From assembly GCA_017590115.1 (NCBI GenBank), contig JAGGNK010006448.1, positions 7,984,099 to 8,048,098 on the forward strand: 64,000 nt of DNA, written 5' to 3'. The notes beneath the pieces are model-generated. The model worked only from the letters and a program-made list of their open reading frames with translations, was not told where the DNA came from and made no database searches. This document shows positions 37,041 to 50,900 of the stretch, one piece after another (positions within the stretch are counted from its first letter, which is position 1; each line of letters opens with the position of its first letter). A program made the translations under genes and the position numbers. Source of the stretch: Montifringilla adamsi. Its lineage: Eukaryota; Chordata; Aves; Passeriformes; Passeridae.

Positions 37041-40000
37041 AATGGAACCATTTTCTACTGCAGAGATTTCTCCAGATTCTCTCTCCTGTCTGTGACACAC
37101 TTTTTCTAATCACCTCTGATCAAATATTCAGCAAGGAAAAGTGCACTGCTATGCCTCACAGTTATCTATTTGAACTGTTTGTCCTTTCTTCCTATAATGA
37201 TTCTTTGATGACTTGGAATAGTATTATTTCAGTTTTATCTCCTTGTGCCATTTTTCTTTATGTGTTTAAGTGTCCATGATGCTGCAAATAGCTTTGCTGC
37301 TCTGAACATGAATATTGAAGAGTGTTCCATAAAAGCTATTAGATCATATCTTTTCTGAGACACAGAGCTGTTCTGGAATTCTATGCTGATATTTTTTAGC
37401 ATGACTAGGCAGGAGTTTATGTTACTTTCCAAGCACTGAAGACCTCAGGGCTTAGGATATGTTTTGATCATGCCTTTTCTGTCTTCTCTGGTCTGTAATT
37501 TCCATAGCTATGAATGTCTGCTGAAATGAAAGAAAATATTATATACTCTCTGAAGTCAATTGCATCTCCTTTCAATGAATTCATGCAGCAGAATATAGAT
37601 ATGCTGAAGAAGTAAAAATGTGCAGTACTTAGGAGCCTTCTTTACCATCTCTGAAATGTAGATCAGAGTTCAGAGTAACTAGACCTTATGCTCATTAAAA
37701 CTTATGATAATTAATTAAAGAAGTAATTCAGTTTTTCCTCTTGAAATGTATTTTACTTTTGGATTATTGTACTCTCTACCTAATTTACTTGGGACCACAA
37801 GTCTAAAATTTGTGGTGCCCAGCAGTCAGCAATAAATTATCTAGCAATTTCTTCAGGTATTTGGAGGGGAAGGAAAATAAAAATTCTCAGTAGTGAAATA
37901 AATATCCAGTGGATATAATGGATAAAACCCTTCTACAATAAAGTATAATAAAATAACTCAAAAGCTCTCCTCCATCTGCATCTCTCTTGATTTTTGAAGT
38001 TCTCTCCCTAAGCATAATCAAGAAAAATTGCTTCTGATTTACAGAAGCTTGATGAACATAGGATGCTATGCAGGAGTAAAATGTGTTGCTCCTGTATTTC
38101 TTAAGCAATTTAATTTAGTGGAAACTTATATAAATTTATGTTAAAAACTACAAGAACCACTTAAAGTTATGTCAGGTCATCATTTCAAGGATTTCACAGT
38201 CAATTCACAATCTCTCTCTGACATGAATACAGAAAGTAAAAATCTGTTTGAATCGGATGATAACGCAAACACATCATGGTATAAATGATGCAATCATCTC
38301 GTGTGCTCTCAGAATAAAATATACTTTAGAGGGAATAAATGAAAGTATTGCAATAAGCTGCAGGAAAAATAGAAATTGTTGGGAAGCCAAATAATTATAG
38401 CATGTTCTTTCTTGTATCAAAATGTTTCAGCATTGGTTGTTATGATGTTGATGACATGAATGTGTGTTATGTAAGTATTGTTACTGCATATGCAAGGCTA
38501 GAATAAAATTATGTTTAGCCTATGACCTTGAACTTCTCTTTATTTTATTTACAGAGCAAATAACATAAATTTATGCTATAAAATAAACAAATATTTGTAA
38601 GTATTTTGTAATATATCATTTGCAGAGTAATAATGTGAAGTAAGTTTAAAGCACAACATACTTATAATCTTCAATGTTAATGGCAAATAAGCATTTAATG
38701 CAACTTGCAGAATGCAGTCATGTCTACAGTGTGAAATAGAAAAAAAATTCAGTAGTCGTATGCATAATTAAAAAACAATATGAGCCTATGTAGAGATTAC
38801 TGCGTTGAGTTAATACAGAGAACCTCACTAATACATGAATTACTGAAATTGTTTCACATTTTACAGATTTCACATATTCCTTTAAACAGCTTTCTCTCTT
38901 TTATAACTTTCTTATAGATGTTACATTAGAATTGCATTATTCTAAAATATTTTCATAACACATAATCTCAAGTACTTCTTATAGAAAAGCCAATGGTTAT
39001 TTGAGAAAAATAATTTAATATCATAGTTATAGGTCATAGGTTAACGCTGTAGGTATAGGTAATGCCCAGCATCTGAGGACATTACAATAAATAAGTAACA
39101 AGGTACAAGATGTATTTACAAAAGGCATGCATTGAATACAGATATTCATTTATCCGTATATGTGTGCTGGAGGGCATGTAATGTCAGGACTGTAGGCATG
39201 ACTGTTTTACTCACCTCTCTGAAGCAAACACAGTTTGACATCCTCCAATAGAGAAAGAGTGATCTTTGAAAGAGAACTAGAATTAAGATAAGAACAAATT
39301 ACACCTGCAGGAGAGGGTTTTGCTACTTTTTTCATCAATGTGCTGCTGTCCTTCAGTTGTTGCTATAGAAATCCAGCAGACAGGGAGACTATAGGGGCTT
39401 TATAGATAGGAAGTTCACTTAAGCCAATCAGTGCTCTGCCCATTTAGACTTATCATGGTTGCCTCCATGTCATTTATAAAAAGAGACAACAATGGGAGTG
39501 CTGCTGCATGAAAGTTTAAGAACCCATTGCTTTCCTTCTTGTCTACGAGGCAGTCTGCCTACTGTCCAGATACAATAGAGTTCCTAATCAAACTTTTAAG
39601 TAGATTATATAGCTCAGCAAACCTGACTGCACATCCTTCTCTTCTTCCTCCGAATCTCTAAATCCCCAGTGCTTTCTTAGCAGCCACATAGCATAAACTA
39701 GTTAGCTCTGAAACTTACCCATTATATTTCATTCAAAGACCTGCTTTCTCTCTCTCATGTGCTCTCCTATTTTTCTTCCTCTCTTCTTTATTTTTTTTTT
39801 TTTTTTGGTTAACAGTCAAATTTTCCCTAAATGTAGAAATTTCCTAAATAAATTAGGAAAATGCAAGTTTTGTATTAATTTGATCCTTTAGATATAGGAG
39901 AGGGGAAAATACTACATGAAAAAGGTTAATTTTCATCTAGAAAAAGAAAGGTTGCCTAGGAAGACATTTTTATTTCAACATATGAATTTAGAGGGTATGC

Positions 40001-41984
40001 TTATGTTTGCAGTGATCTTTCCTTCATAGAATGTCAATTTATTGGTACAGAAATCCTAGCAGTTATACAAAAAAAGTTGTGATAAAGAGCTGTGAAAAAT
40101 ATATACTAATTTGACATAACAATAATACAGCAACTTACTGATTCCTACCTGGATTATTCCTCACATAATATCTGTATCTCACATAATATTTGTATCTGTA
40201 ATATATTTATATGTATTTACACCTCTCAATTTTACTTATATCATCATAGAGCAACACTTACAGATTAGATGTGAAACTGTGTCATAGAAATCACAAATGC
40301 ATTCCACCTCTGACTTATGATATACTTAAAATCTCTAGACCTAAGGCTTAATTCAATGTCAGTTGATGTAACTGGAAAGACACATATTTTAATAGAAACT
40401 GTACTTTGCTTATGAAACCAAACATTTGCAAAACCTGATGCAAAGCCATGGTTTCTGTCTCTGATTTATCAATTGACATATACTACTTTGTTCTGGACAT
40501 TTTGTGCATCATAACAGTGTTATTGCTTTGATGTTTCATACCAGCTTCATACTTACATATAAACTTTACCATTCATAATATAATTCTATGGTTTCAAAAG
40601 TAAACTACATTGTAATGTTAGAAAAACTGTGTGTGTGCTGTCAAAAACGTATACTTTTTTCAGGAATCCTTCTTCTTATTTCTTTAATGAAAAAAAAAAA
40701 AAAAAGATACTTCCATTATGTTACTTTCCAGAAGACTTTTAGTTAATGGTCTAGTTATGGACCAGTGAAGTTGGGGTTTTTTTCCTTTTTTGTTTTCCCT
40801 TTGCTGATGGAATTTCTCTCTTCTTTTGGCAGGGGGAGCTGTGGCAAGCATTAAAGATTTGCAAGATTTTGCTTCTTTCTTTGAAATAGATTTCATGGCA
40901 CATTCTGATCCTGGAAAATATAAATGTGTTAGGAACCTGGGTCCAGTTGGGGCTAGAGGCAAAAGCAAGTGTGCAGTAAATAACAAAATTAAGGAAAAAA
41001 TATGCTTAATATCAATCCACCTGCGAATCACTGTGAAAAATACACATCAAGTTATTAACTTAATTTCCATAGGTCTACAGGTCTAATTTATGCTGTTTCT
41101 TATATTTGATCTTTCAAGTGGGATTATGCCAAGCACTTAACACTAAAAGGGAAGAAAAAAAGAAATAATCTTGGGGGGTGGAGGGGAGAAGGAAAGGGTG
41201 TGAGGTTTTATGGGTTTGGGGATTTTTTTTTTAAGCTAATGTATCTTTTGTGTGATCAGTGGGAAAGCAGCAGCAGTACTTACAAGACCCTGGATAATTT
41301 TTAAATTCTTCAAATTCTTCTGACACTACTCAGTGGTAGATGTTTAATTTAATGATATAGGAAATAGGGCATATACTATATAAATCCTCCATGGGTTAAC
41401 ATTCCAAAGCCAGCTCATGACTAAATAATGCCAAGCTAAATGTGTACCCAATACATATTCCTATTATAAATTACCATAGCTAATTATACACAAAAGTACT
41501 TCTATGTTTGTGCTTAAAAGGCTTTATCAGTTACTGGATAATTACATCAGGTATTAGTTATTTTTTTGGATAATGAGAAATAATCACTATCCATTTGTTC
41601 CATTAATTCATTATTTTAACTCTCTACTAAAGTGTCCCGGACCGAGCTCATTTTCATAAGTTGAAATGCTAACCTCCCCATGCCCCAAAGTAGGAAATAA
41701 TTTTGATAGAAAATTTCTTTCTTTTAAAGTCTTTTTTACTGATGAAAATAAAGATCAAAGGAACTGCACACAGCACTGAAACTGCCTGCAAATCATATGT
41801 TAATTAATATATAATAATATTTATAATATAATTATAATTCTTAATTATTTATGGTATATATAGTTATTTAATATATTGTTCATCTCTCTGATGCTGAACA
41901 CTCAGTTGAAATTTTCAGAGAACTGTCAACAGTAGGTTCAGGATCACTTACACGAGAAGTAGCAGCTAACTTTCTGTCATATTT
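37041..41984. other. AT-rich non-coding DNA, 4.9 kb
   Basis: Holds a T-run (39791-39806), a poly-A run (40690-40705), an 18-bp tandem duplication (CACATAATATCTGTATCT and variant, about 40161-40197) and an AT-only stretch (about 41800-41880). It also holds the exon-like segment listed separately. No gene or transposon recognised. Confidence 0.5.
40833..40975 (+). other. Exon-like segment, unproven
   Basis: A long polypyrimidine stretch ends TTCTTTTGGCAG at 40832. The frame that follows is open from 40826 to 41086 and begins GAVASIKDLQDFASFFEID. A weak donor (GCA|GTAAAT) lies at 40976. I do not recognise the product. An open frame of this length does occur by chance, and the donor is poor, so this is only a candidate. 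Confidence 0.13.
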
Positions 41985-42155
41985 TCCCTCAGGCATATTG
42001 CCTTGCACTTATCAACACTGAATTTCATCTGCTGCTCCATCAGCAGATACTACTCATATAACATTTTCAAATCCTTATGCAAGTCTGTACCATCACCTTC
42101 AGATTTGTCCAACTGGAAAAATTACAAGCTTGCTCCCTTCTCCAAGTCATGTAAG
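41985..42155 (-). mobile_element. Ancient CR1/LINE fragment (reverse)
   Basis: TTGCCTTGCACTTATCAACA, then CTGAATTTCATCTGCTGCTC, and later GCTCCCTTCTCCAAGTCATG, keep the order of an old reversed CR1-type LINE found across birds, crocodilians and turtles. Divergence is high, in line with great age. Confidence 0.65.
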
Positions 42156-42997
42156 TCAAAAAAAAGGACAACTAACACAGCTTCTTGGGCGAAGACTGTC
42201 TTTTTGCCCTTTTTGTTCTTGGATCTCAGTTTCTGTGCTGTTGCTTGCATCCAAGTAGATTTTGGCAAATGCCTTGTAAGGGTAAATCCCTCCCACAGCA
42301 GCCAAGGCTGTGTTCCTGGCCAAGCAGGGAGTAAGGAAGATGGGAATGGAAAGCAAGTTTCCACGATCAGTGGGAAAGCAACAACAGAAGTCGTAGGACC
42401 ATGACTCATTTTTAAATTATGTAGAAAGTGAGGGAGTGGAGTATGCAATTTACCGAATTTGGAGGGCAAGAAAGATGAGGTTCATGAACACAGAAACTTC
42501 AGGGCAGGATATGAAAATGGGGTGGCACAGTGCTACTGTGTAGTTGAGGACGGCATTCAGAGGGCTGGGGAGTTGAAAGGGAGCTTAGTGTGGTAACAAA
42601 ACGAAGACACTACTTGGAACAGGAAAGAGTGGACATGCTTGAAGGGTTATGAATTAAGTACTTTGGAAATTAGAGATTTTGATGACTAGGAGGGAAGAGT
42701 GGCCATTCAGAGTCTGAGCATATTAAGAAGAAAAAAATGGAGCTATGATATTAGTCAGAGCAGCTTTAGAATGAATACTTTGTTGTAAATCCCCTCATAC
42801 TCTGATTTTTTGATTGAAATAGCATACACGACACTGCTGGAAATTATCCTGAATTACTAACAATAACTTTAATTTATTTTATACTTTTCAACTGGTGTTT
42901 AATTTATAAAAGGACTTGTGTCTTATTTACACATCATTCATCATCCTACAGTCCAATGATTTCACAAACCCTTATACAGATAATTTATGAAACTGTC
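42156..42997. other. Non-coding DNA with opposing frames
   Basis: A 133-codon plus frame (42003-42404) and a 115-codon minus frame (42122-42469) overlap here. Part of the plus frame is the CR1 fragment, and neither resembles a known protein. No other feature. Confidence 0.45.
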
Positions 42998-43986
42998 TGT
43001 GGTAGGTTGACCCTGGCTGGATGCCAGGTATGCACCCAAGTCTGTCTATCACTCCTTTCCCCAGCTGGACAGGGAAGAAAAAATAGATCTAAAGACTTAT
43101 GAGTTGAGACAGGGAGAGATAACTCATCAATTATATTACAGGCTAAACAGACTTGACGTGGGGATATCAGTTGAATCTATTATCAGTCAAAATCAGAGTA
43201 GGATAATGAGAAGTGAAACAAATATTAAAAACACCTTCCCTGAACCTGTCCCTCCTTCCCAGCATCTATCTCCTCCTCCTCAATAGCACAGGGAGATGGG
43301 GAATGGTGGTCAGTTCATTACATGTTATTTTGGCTCCTGCTCAGGGAGAGGAGCTCTTGCCCTCTCACAGCATGGGATCCTTCCCACAGGCTACAGCTCT
43401 TTCATGAACTGCTGCAATGTGGGTCCCCTTTCCAAGGGGTACAGTCCTTCAAAGAAAGCCTGCTCAAGTGTGGGTCCCCAAAAGGGTCACAAGTCTTACC
43501 AGGAAACCTTCTCTGCCATGGGATCCTCTCTCTACAGGTCTTCAGGTCCCTTCCAGGAGCCTGCTACATCACGGGCTTCTCACAGGTTCACAGTTCTCTT
43601 TTGGGTAGTGGCCTGCTCTGGCAGGGGTGAAGGTGGATCTCCATCTCTGTGATCTTCCATGGGCTGTAGGGACAGAGCTGCTTCAGCATGGGCTGCAGCA
43701 AATCTCATCTCTGGCACCTGCAGCACCTCCTGCCGCTCCTTCTGCACTGACCTTGGTGTCTGCAGAGTTGTCACTTCACATATTAGCACTTCTCTCTTCC
43801 CTGGACGTAATTACTTCAGATATGATCTCTGATGGGCTTGGCCTTGGACAGCAGCAGGTCTGTCCTGGAGCCAGCATTCGTTCTGCCAGACATGAAGGAA
43901 GCTTCTGGCATATTCTCGCAGAAGCCACCACTGAAGTCCACTTTAGTCCCACTGCTAGCAAAACCTGGCCATGCAAACCCAATACA
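42998..43986 (-). mobile_element. Near-complete solo LTR, reverse strand (~989 bp)
   Basis: On the plus strand it starts TGTGGTAGGTTGACCCTGGC and ends GCAAACCCAATACA, giving TG...CA ends. This wording is that of a common long avian ERV LTR in reverse orientation. Internally 43362-43608 holds five imperfect units of about 45-50 bp, each with a CATGGGATCC- or GTGGGTCCC-like core followed by ACAGCTCTTTC-, GTCCTTC- or GTCTTACC-like words. Frames of 60-123 codons in several phases are by-products of this stop-poor repeat. Only GTC is shared at the two flanks, so no target duplication can be claimed. No internal retroviral sequence adjoins. Confidence 0.93.
43362..43608. repeat. Imperfect ~47-bp tandem repeats inside the LTR
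   Basis: Five successive diverged units begin near 43365, 43411, 43461, 43509 and 43559. In the LTR's own orientation they fall in U3, where arrays of repeated enhancer-like units are common. Their role here is inference. Confidence 0.6.
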
Positions 43987-44559
43987 GTCCTTAATTAGGT
44001 AAACTTTGATTTTATCGCTCCATTTAACGAATTTTTAAAAGAGAGAATTGTGACGACTTGCTTGGGATCACAAAGTTAAGTCTGCCAAATCTAAGACTTA
44101 CCAAGATTTTTATTTCACGGCTTCATGCAGCAAATAAAGTAATTAAAGCAAATTTATAGGTCAGCAAAATGAAATTAAATTAGACATACAAGCAAATACA
44201 GGCAAGCTGTTAAACCAATCCAGAAATGCCAAGTCACCCTTTCTATCCAAAAACATATATGGAAATTAAAGGTAACCTTATGTCAGAGAACTCAAAGAAG
44301 TGTAAGATTGTTTACGGAACTAGAAAGATTTACTGTCCTGCATTTTTTTTTAGTAATATTCTTTTGAAAATGCAAATCTATTCTTGGAAAATGCAAATCA
44401 AACCAAAAGGGGAAAAAAAAAAAAAAAGGTAAGGTTTTTATATTTGGTAAATTATTTTTAGCTTCAATACCTTTAGATATTAATAAGCATTTTACTAAAA
44501 CATTCCTAGGGTTTCCTTAATCATAACAATATTATCCTTTAATTTACTCTTTCTGTGAA
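43987..44559. other. AT-rich non-coding DNA
   Basis: Contains an A-run at 44413-44427. Nothing else seen. Confidence 0.5.
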
Positions 44560-44941
44560 CAGATGTGAATGGAGTTAAATCCAGCTGGTGGATGGTCATA
44601 AGTTGCATTTCCCAGGAAACAGTTTGTGGGCCAATTCTGTTTAATATCTTTATTGATGACCTGGATAACTCTGCACCCTCAGAGAGTTTGAAGATGACAT
44701 AAAGTTCAACAGGACATTCTGGAGGGAAGGAAGGTTCTACAGAGGGATCTGGGCAGGCTACGTTAATGGCCAAGGCCCGCTGTAGGTCGTTCAGTAATCA
44801 CCATCCCTGGAAATGTTCAAAAAACTTGGGGATGCAGCACATGGATACATGGTTTAATGGGGAAGATTGTGATTCTGAGTTAACAACTGAACTCAATGAT
44901 CTTAGAGGCCTTTTCCAGCCCTAATGATTCTAGATTCTATG
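44560..44941 (+). mobile_element. CR1 LINE, internally deleted: RT core joined to 3' end
   Basis: GAATGGAGTTAAATCCAGCTGG and the following bases encode the RT palm region, seen as [19 protein letters not shown] (family motif FNIFINDLD). This runs only to about 44760. It then jumps to the 3' UTR: CATCCCTGGAAATGTTC, then CTCAATGATCTTAGAGGCC, and ends with the octamer-like GATTCTAGATTCTATG at 44941. Roughly a kilobase of the ORF2 3' half is missing compared with the family order. Confidence 0.9.
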
Positions 44942-47900
44942 TTTTATTTTTTGATACGGTACTGAACTCTTAATTTACTTATTTGTTTTATTGGCAACAT
45001 TGTTTAGAAAAATAAATTAAAATCTACTTTTTAAACTAAATAATTATCTGGGGTTTTTTTTCTTTTCTTTCTTAATGAGGGTATAATTAAATAAATTTAA
45101 TGTTTTTCTTAAATTTATGAAAATTACAAGGAGCTTGGGCGTTTGGGATCTACATTATAAAATATAACACCAAGCCTCAGATAGCTGAAGCATAAGAAAA
45201 TGCCCATGGAAGCTAAACTCTGAAAATTTCAGATGTTTCAGAAGACTGTTTTGTCAAAAAGGCAGATAGATCTGCAGCACTTGGGGATGAGGATGAAGAG
45301 TTGTATTTAATAAAAGAGAGAGACAGAGAGCCTGAGCAAGAAAGATCGCTTTTTGACAAATGATAAGCTTCTGAGTTTTCATGAACGAGAAAGATAGGGT
45401 TTCCATATATTTTTACAGTAGTTTGGTCCTGGACATTAAAAAACTGAAACATGACTTGACCCTGAAAACAATGTTGGCTGGCATTATTGATGAAGTTCCA
45501 CAATCCTGAGGGAGAATTATACACACTGTTATCTCTGCATTTGCTTGCATGTCACTGTGGCTAAAAGTGTCGCAGACCCTGAACCAGAGAACAACAGATA
45601 AGTCAAGTCTCCCTAACCAATTTCTCTCATGCTTTTAATTACCATAATCCCATCGACTTGGTTTACATAAGCCAAAAATCGGAATATTCCAAATATTATA
45701 TTTTCATTTATAATATTTTCATATTTCATTGATATATTCAAAATATTATATTTAAATACATGTATTTGAAAATGCGCTGCCAAGGACACCCATTTTAAGC
45801 TTTAAAGGTGAAAATGTTGCAAATAAAATTTAAAACATTGAGAACCCTTAGTCCCACAAGCAACTTATCTGAACTATATTTTCCCAATTTAAAAATTAAA
45901 AAAAAATTGGTTTGGATTTAGTTTCAGATTTCTAATGGTCCTTTATAGGGAAAAAGAGGGAAAATTGGGGTATATTTAATTTGTTTTCACCAGCACTGCT
46001 CACAATAGTGTTGAATCTAGAGCACTGACTGAGTGGAAAATTTTGCCAGAAAGTATCTGAGATTGTACAGTCAGAGGAATTTGACATCTGTGGTTTAGCA
46101 TTTTTATGAGTCATTTATTAAATGCATTAAAAATATGCTTTCCCTCTAATCTACCTTATTTGTGTCATTATCTGTTCTCTGCAATTCACTCACTAGAAAG
46201 GGATCTAAATAAAACCAAACCAAAACCCCAGAGTTCAGCACCCTTGTGTTGATCAAGAAGCAAAAGCAATGCACGTTCTGAAACAGTGCTGTCTGATTAG
46301 GATTATTGCCTTTGTGATTTACTTCCAAATTTATTTGTGCAAGACGCCATAATAAAAATCTCTGAAATCCCAGAGAAGTGAGATCCTAGTGTGGGACTTT
46401 TGCTCTGACCTCTTCATCATACCCAGAAATGACAACATGATTTTCTTAGAAATTAATTAGGATGAAAGGCAGAAGGATTCCACAATCAAACAGGGAGCTA
46501 CACCAAAGAGTTTGCAGCATATGAATGATGTAAACATCATTCAAGTATGAAAAAATAATATCAGTAAAAAATATTAAATACTTCCTTTAGTTTCTATGGT
46601 AAGGATCTATAGTTTTATACTTAGCATACCAATTATAAGTAGGGGAATTTAGCTTCTAGATATAAAATATATCTAAGTTGAACCAACCATTTACTTTGAG
46701 GACTTTAACTTTTTTCAGTTCTTCCTTCTTAATTGTGGGTAGACAATATGAACATATTCTAAAAGGCTTTGGTCTTTTAGACCAAAACAGACAAATTTGT
46801 CATTTTTTTACTAGAGAAAGGGGTCAATTACTGGGAAGGTATGTACTGTATACAGGCTTGAAATGCATTATTATTAAGACTTTTCTGTATTAACTTGGTC
46901 ATTGGGACCATAAGACTGAAAACTATTAACTCCACTAACAGTGAATTATTTGTTTTTTATATCTGGTTTGTTCCTTTTTGTTTATAAGAAGATTTTGAAG
47001 CAAGAATGGCAACATAAAAAGTGTATGTGCAAAGTCTTTGTAAAGTTTGTAAGAATTGTTTTGGCAAAAAATCCCTTAGAAAAATTAGACTTTTTCACTA
47101 TCCTTCCTATTAACTAAGTCTTCTTCCCAGTGTTTCATTCAGCTTAGTTGTGGAAATAGAGAATTCTGTTCATTTTCCTGGATAACTAAAATGAGGAAAA
47201 TCTTCAAAGAAGAACATTTTTCAGAAGATCATTTTGAGCTGGATGTTGACAGACAGATCTATACTTTGTTACTGAAGAGCAGTATGATTCTGCAGATGAA
47301 TGAGCAATTACACTGAAATCAATCTTAGGAGAGCTGAAGTGCAGGGGGGAAATTAGTGAACCCTTTGTACACAGTGTAGAGTTACCAAGTTTGAAAGAGT
47401 GGGCAGAAACAGCAGTTTAGGAGAAAGGATAAGATTGGCCTGTGTTTTTTCAGGAATTCAGTCTTAAAAGGCAAGTTGTCTGTAGCAAGGTTTGATAAAC
47501 TAAAAAGCTATTCTAAAATGCTAGCAATTCTTAGGCTAGGTGTGTGGTGATAATAAATTTGTGTGTCTTGCTGTAGTGGCTTCCTTAGAGTAGCAGAATT
47601 TTATCCTGAAGTTACCAAGAAATCAAAAGAGATATTTTTCCAAAACTGTTCTCTCTCCTGATGAAAATTGTCTACTGTACTTCTTCTGTAGTAAAATATA
47701 CAAGAGAATCACACATATAAGAGTAATTTATTTTCTTCAAAAGCTTGCTTACTTCAAAAGCTTGCTGTTTTCTTTCCTATGTCACAAGGCTCTTTCTTAC
47801 TGAACAGAATATTAACAGTTCCATTTATTCAAAGGATGGGGACACTATGTATGTGGATAAAGATTTCAAAAATGGGTCCAGATTAATGATTCTCTTTTCA

Positions 47901-50900
47901 TTACCACACATGATTCAGATTGCAGGATGCACTGGAGTAGGAAGCACACAATCCATAAGCTAAAATTTTTTTATTTTATCTTCTCAAGCCTTGCTGTTCA
48001 TGATCAGTAGGAATAGACAGGGGCATGAATATTTTTATTCAGTGCTGGCATGGAATCAAAATATGTCCAGAAAGATACTGAGGCTGCCTACACCTTTTCC
48101 TTAGCACCCTCTCAAGTTTTAGACGTCACAGAAAAGTTATGGATTCATTGCCTTTTACTGCCAAGTATAGGCTTTAAAATATTGCCCTGGCATATCATGG
48201 TATAAATTGATAAAGATACATTACTGCTCATAAGTAGCAATTATGTTTTATATATTTCCTGCTAAAAAAGAAAACAGTATTCAGCCTGCCAAGATTTCTC
48301 ATTAAAAGTTTAAAAAATTAGAAATGCTTGTTACTAATTAGATAATTAGGCAGTAGATTAGAAACCTCTAAAGAGAAATGCACTTAAGCCTAGTATTATG
48401 TTACAATATATCTGTTTGAATTCATTTCTGTGGTATCATTAGCATTATGTATTAACTTCACAGTTTTGATTAAAATGTGTAATCTGAGGTACCATTAAGT
48501 CTAACACTTTGCATCTCACTGGATTTTTTCACGTGTCTAATTAGCACAAGGTTCATGTTCGCATTTTTTTCAATATGAACACAGAATTAAAGAAGCATAT
48601 CACTGATTGTGATGAATTTTTTCAATTTTCTAAAATGTGAATACAATTACAAAAAGCAAAAATAAAAAAAAAAAGAAAGCAAAATATCTGTGATTTAGTA
48701 CATTACATTTGGACACTTGTTTCAATAGGAAAGAATTTTGATGGTTACACAAAGAAGAAAACCCTGCTCTGATCCAAGAATTAAAAGTCTCTTTACATGT
48801 CATTTATGAATAATTTAAGAAGCTCTGCCATCAAATATTACTGAATATTATTTATTAACATTTTTAGTAAGCAAGAATAAAATATGCAGATACTTAGAAG
48901 TACAATGCCAAATGAGAGAATACTTTTGTGGTTTTTAAGAGGTGAAAACCCCCAAATTTGATAACACAAGACCTAAAAATTAGCATGAATAAAAACTTTG
49001 AACCCAATCTTTTATATTTTCCTCCTCCCTATCTTCTTATATATGTCACATTTCTTTTAATCCCAGCTTTTCCTGATTCCTAGCTTTCAGAACCTTGTAA
49101 TATCTTACAATTTATCCCCATCATTTTTCTTTCTCCTATCTTTTATTGCATTCAATTTTCTGTCTATCCACTTAAATGTATATCTGAATATGACTTACTC
49201 TACTGATTCCATCTGTTTTCTCTTCAAAAGTAGTAAATGAAGGTCATCCTTAACTGAACAGATTCACATCCATAAGGAAATAATAGAAAGAATGTACTTC
49301 CATTATTCATCTGTTATAGGCACATAATGGTTAGTTAAAAAATAGCATTTTCCCCTCTAAACCCTATGAAATTTAACTTATATAGTGAAATTGGTTTCCC
49401 CAGCAGTCGTTCACACAGCAGCCATGTCTTTTTCTGGAGAAAATAAACTCTTTCCTGAGAGCAAACCTGAAAATTCAATTACAGTTTATGAGTTAAGCAC
49501 CTAAATGTTTTCTTGATTCTTTTAGTTTGAAATGTGGAAGACAGCTTTTTCTTAAACAGTGACTGATTTCAGAAGGAGCTAAGTCTTCGAAATACAAGTT
49601 AGACACCCAACAATCATTGTAGAAATGGACACAAGGGCCATTTTCTAAGACAATAATGTTTCATATTTTATGTTCTTATGTAGGGAAGTTTGAAAAATTA
49701 ACTAATTCTCCTTTCCCAACAAAAGGAGACATAATAAAATTATAAAAAGCTGGAAGCTAGAAACATCTTGGGATGGAATTAATTTATCTGGGAGGGACAG
49801 TTTGAAAGCAGCATTTGGAACCGATCTCCAGAGGGATGGAGGATATACTAATGAGCACTAAATATTCATAAATTTGTGAGTATAGCCACTGTAGTCAATG
49901 AGTGTCCATGTATTTTACATATAATGAAGTGCTCATGTAAACAGACAATAGGAAAATCCCAGATTTAATGTTTCTCTGCTATCTTGGATGTAAAGAAACA
50001 AGCTGAGCCTTATGAAAGGAAACAAGCCATTAGAGCTTGTGTAGTTTGAAATTCCCATTGTTTAACAGCAGGTCCTATTTCTGGGGCAGGAACTTCAAAC
50101 CATGGAGAGACAGGATGTTTGTTTTCTTTATGTTTTACATATGCATTGTTTGCTTCCCTGCCCTTAGGGACCCATCTATCTCAATAGCTATTGTTTGTCT
50201 AGATTTAGAACTCCCTCCCTAGCCTGCAAATATGATATGAGAAAATAACATTCTGAAGGGAATGTCAGTTGGGTTGCTTCCATTTTTGTTTTACTTATAT
50301 TGTATTAGGGCAGTTTGCTGACCTGAAATACCCACATATTTGGGACACTTCTGTTTATTCTTACAGGGACGCTGAAGATGCTCAGTGCTCTTTAGGACAC
50401 TCCAGTGGTCTAAATTGCATACTAAATGCAATTAGTATATAAGTTTAAATTATAAATGCATTCTGAATTCTGGTTTTTATGACATTGACTGAATCTGTTC
50501 CAGTTGTTCTTGGCAACTGCCTGGATTATGTTGTTTAAATGTGGTTTTCTTCCTATCCCTGTATCAAAACCTTGTTCATCCTGGCCCTCGTTTGTGCTTC
50601 TTTGTGCCACAGCACCTCTTTCATCATTGCACTTACAAAAAAAGATTAAACTATTCCAGGAAGTGGGAGAGTAATGCAATTGAATGGATATTTAGGAGGC
50701 CTGGATGTGCATGAATTGGCCCTCAGTAAATAGTTTGGCCCTATGCCTTTAGTCTTTAAAGCAAATTAAATCCTGAATGGCATTTGTCCAGGAATCATGC
50801 TTGATGGAATCCAAATCCCAAATATTAAACATAGGCTGAATCTCTGAAGTAATTTTTTTCCTTCATAAATAATTTTAGGAGGCAAAACCATTCTTTTCAA

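Noticed and set aside
42003..42469. Overlapping frames of 133 (+) and 115 (-) codons
   Set aside because: The first part is an old CR1 fragment. Opposing frames cannot both be real, and neither matches a known protein.
43627..43998. 123-codon plus frame within the 43 kb LTR
   Set aside because: Antisense to the LTR, stop-poor because of the repeat content, and extends past the LTR end.
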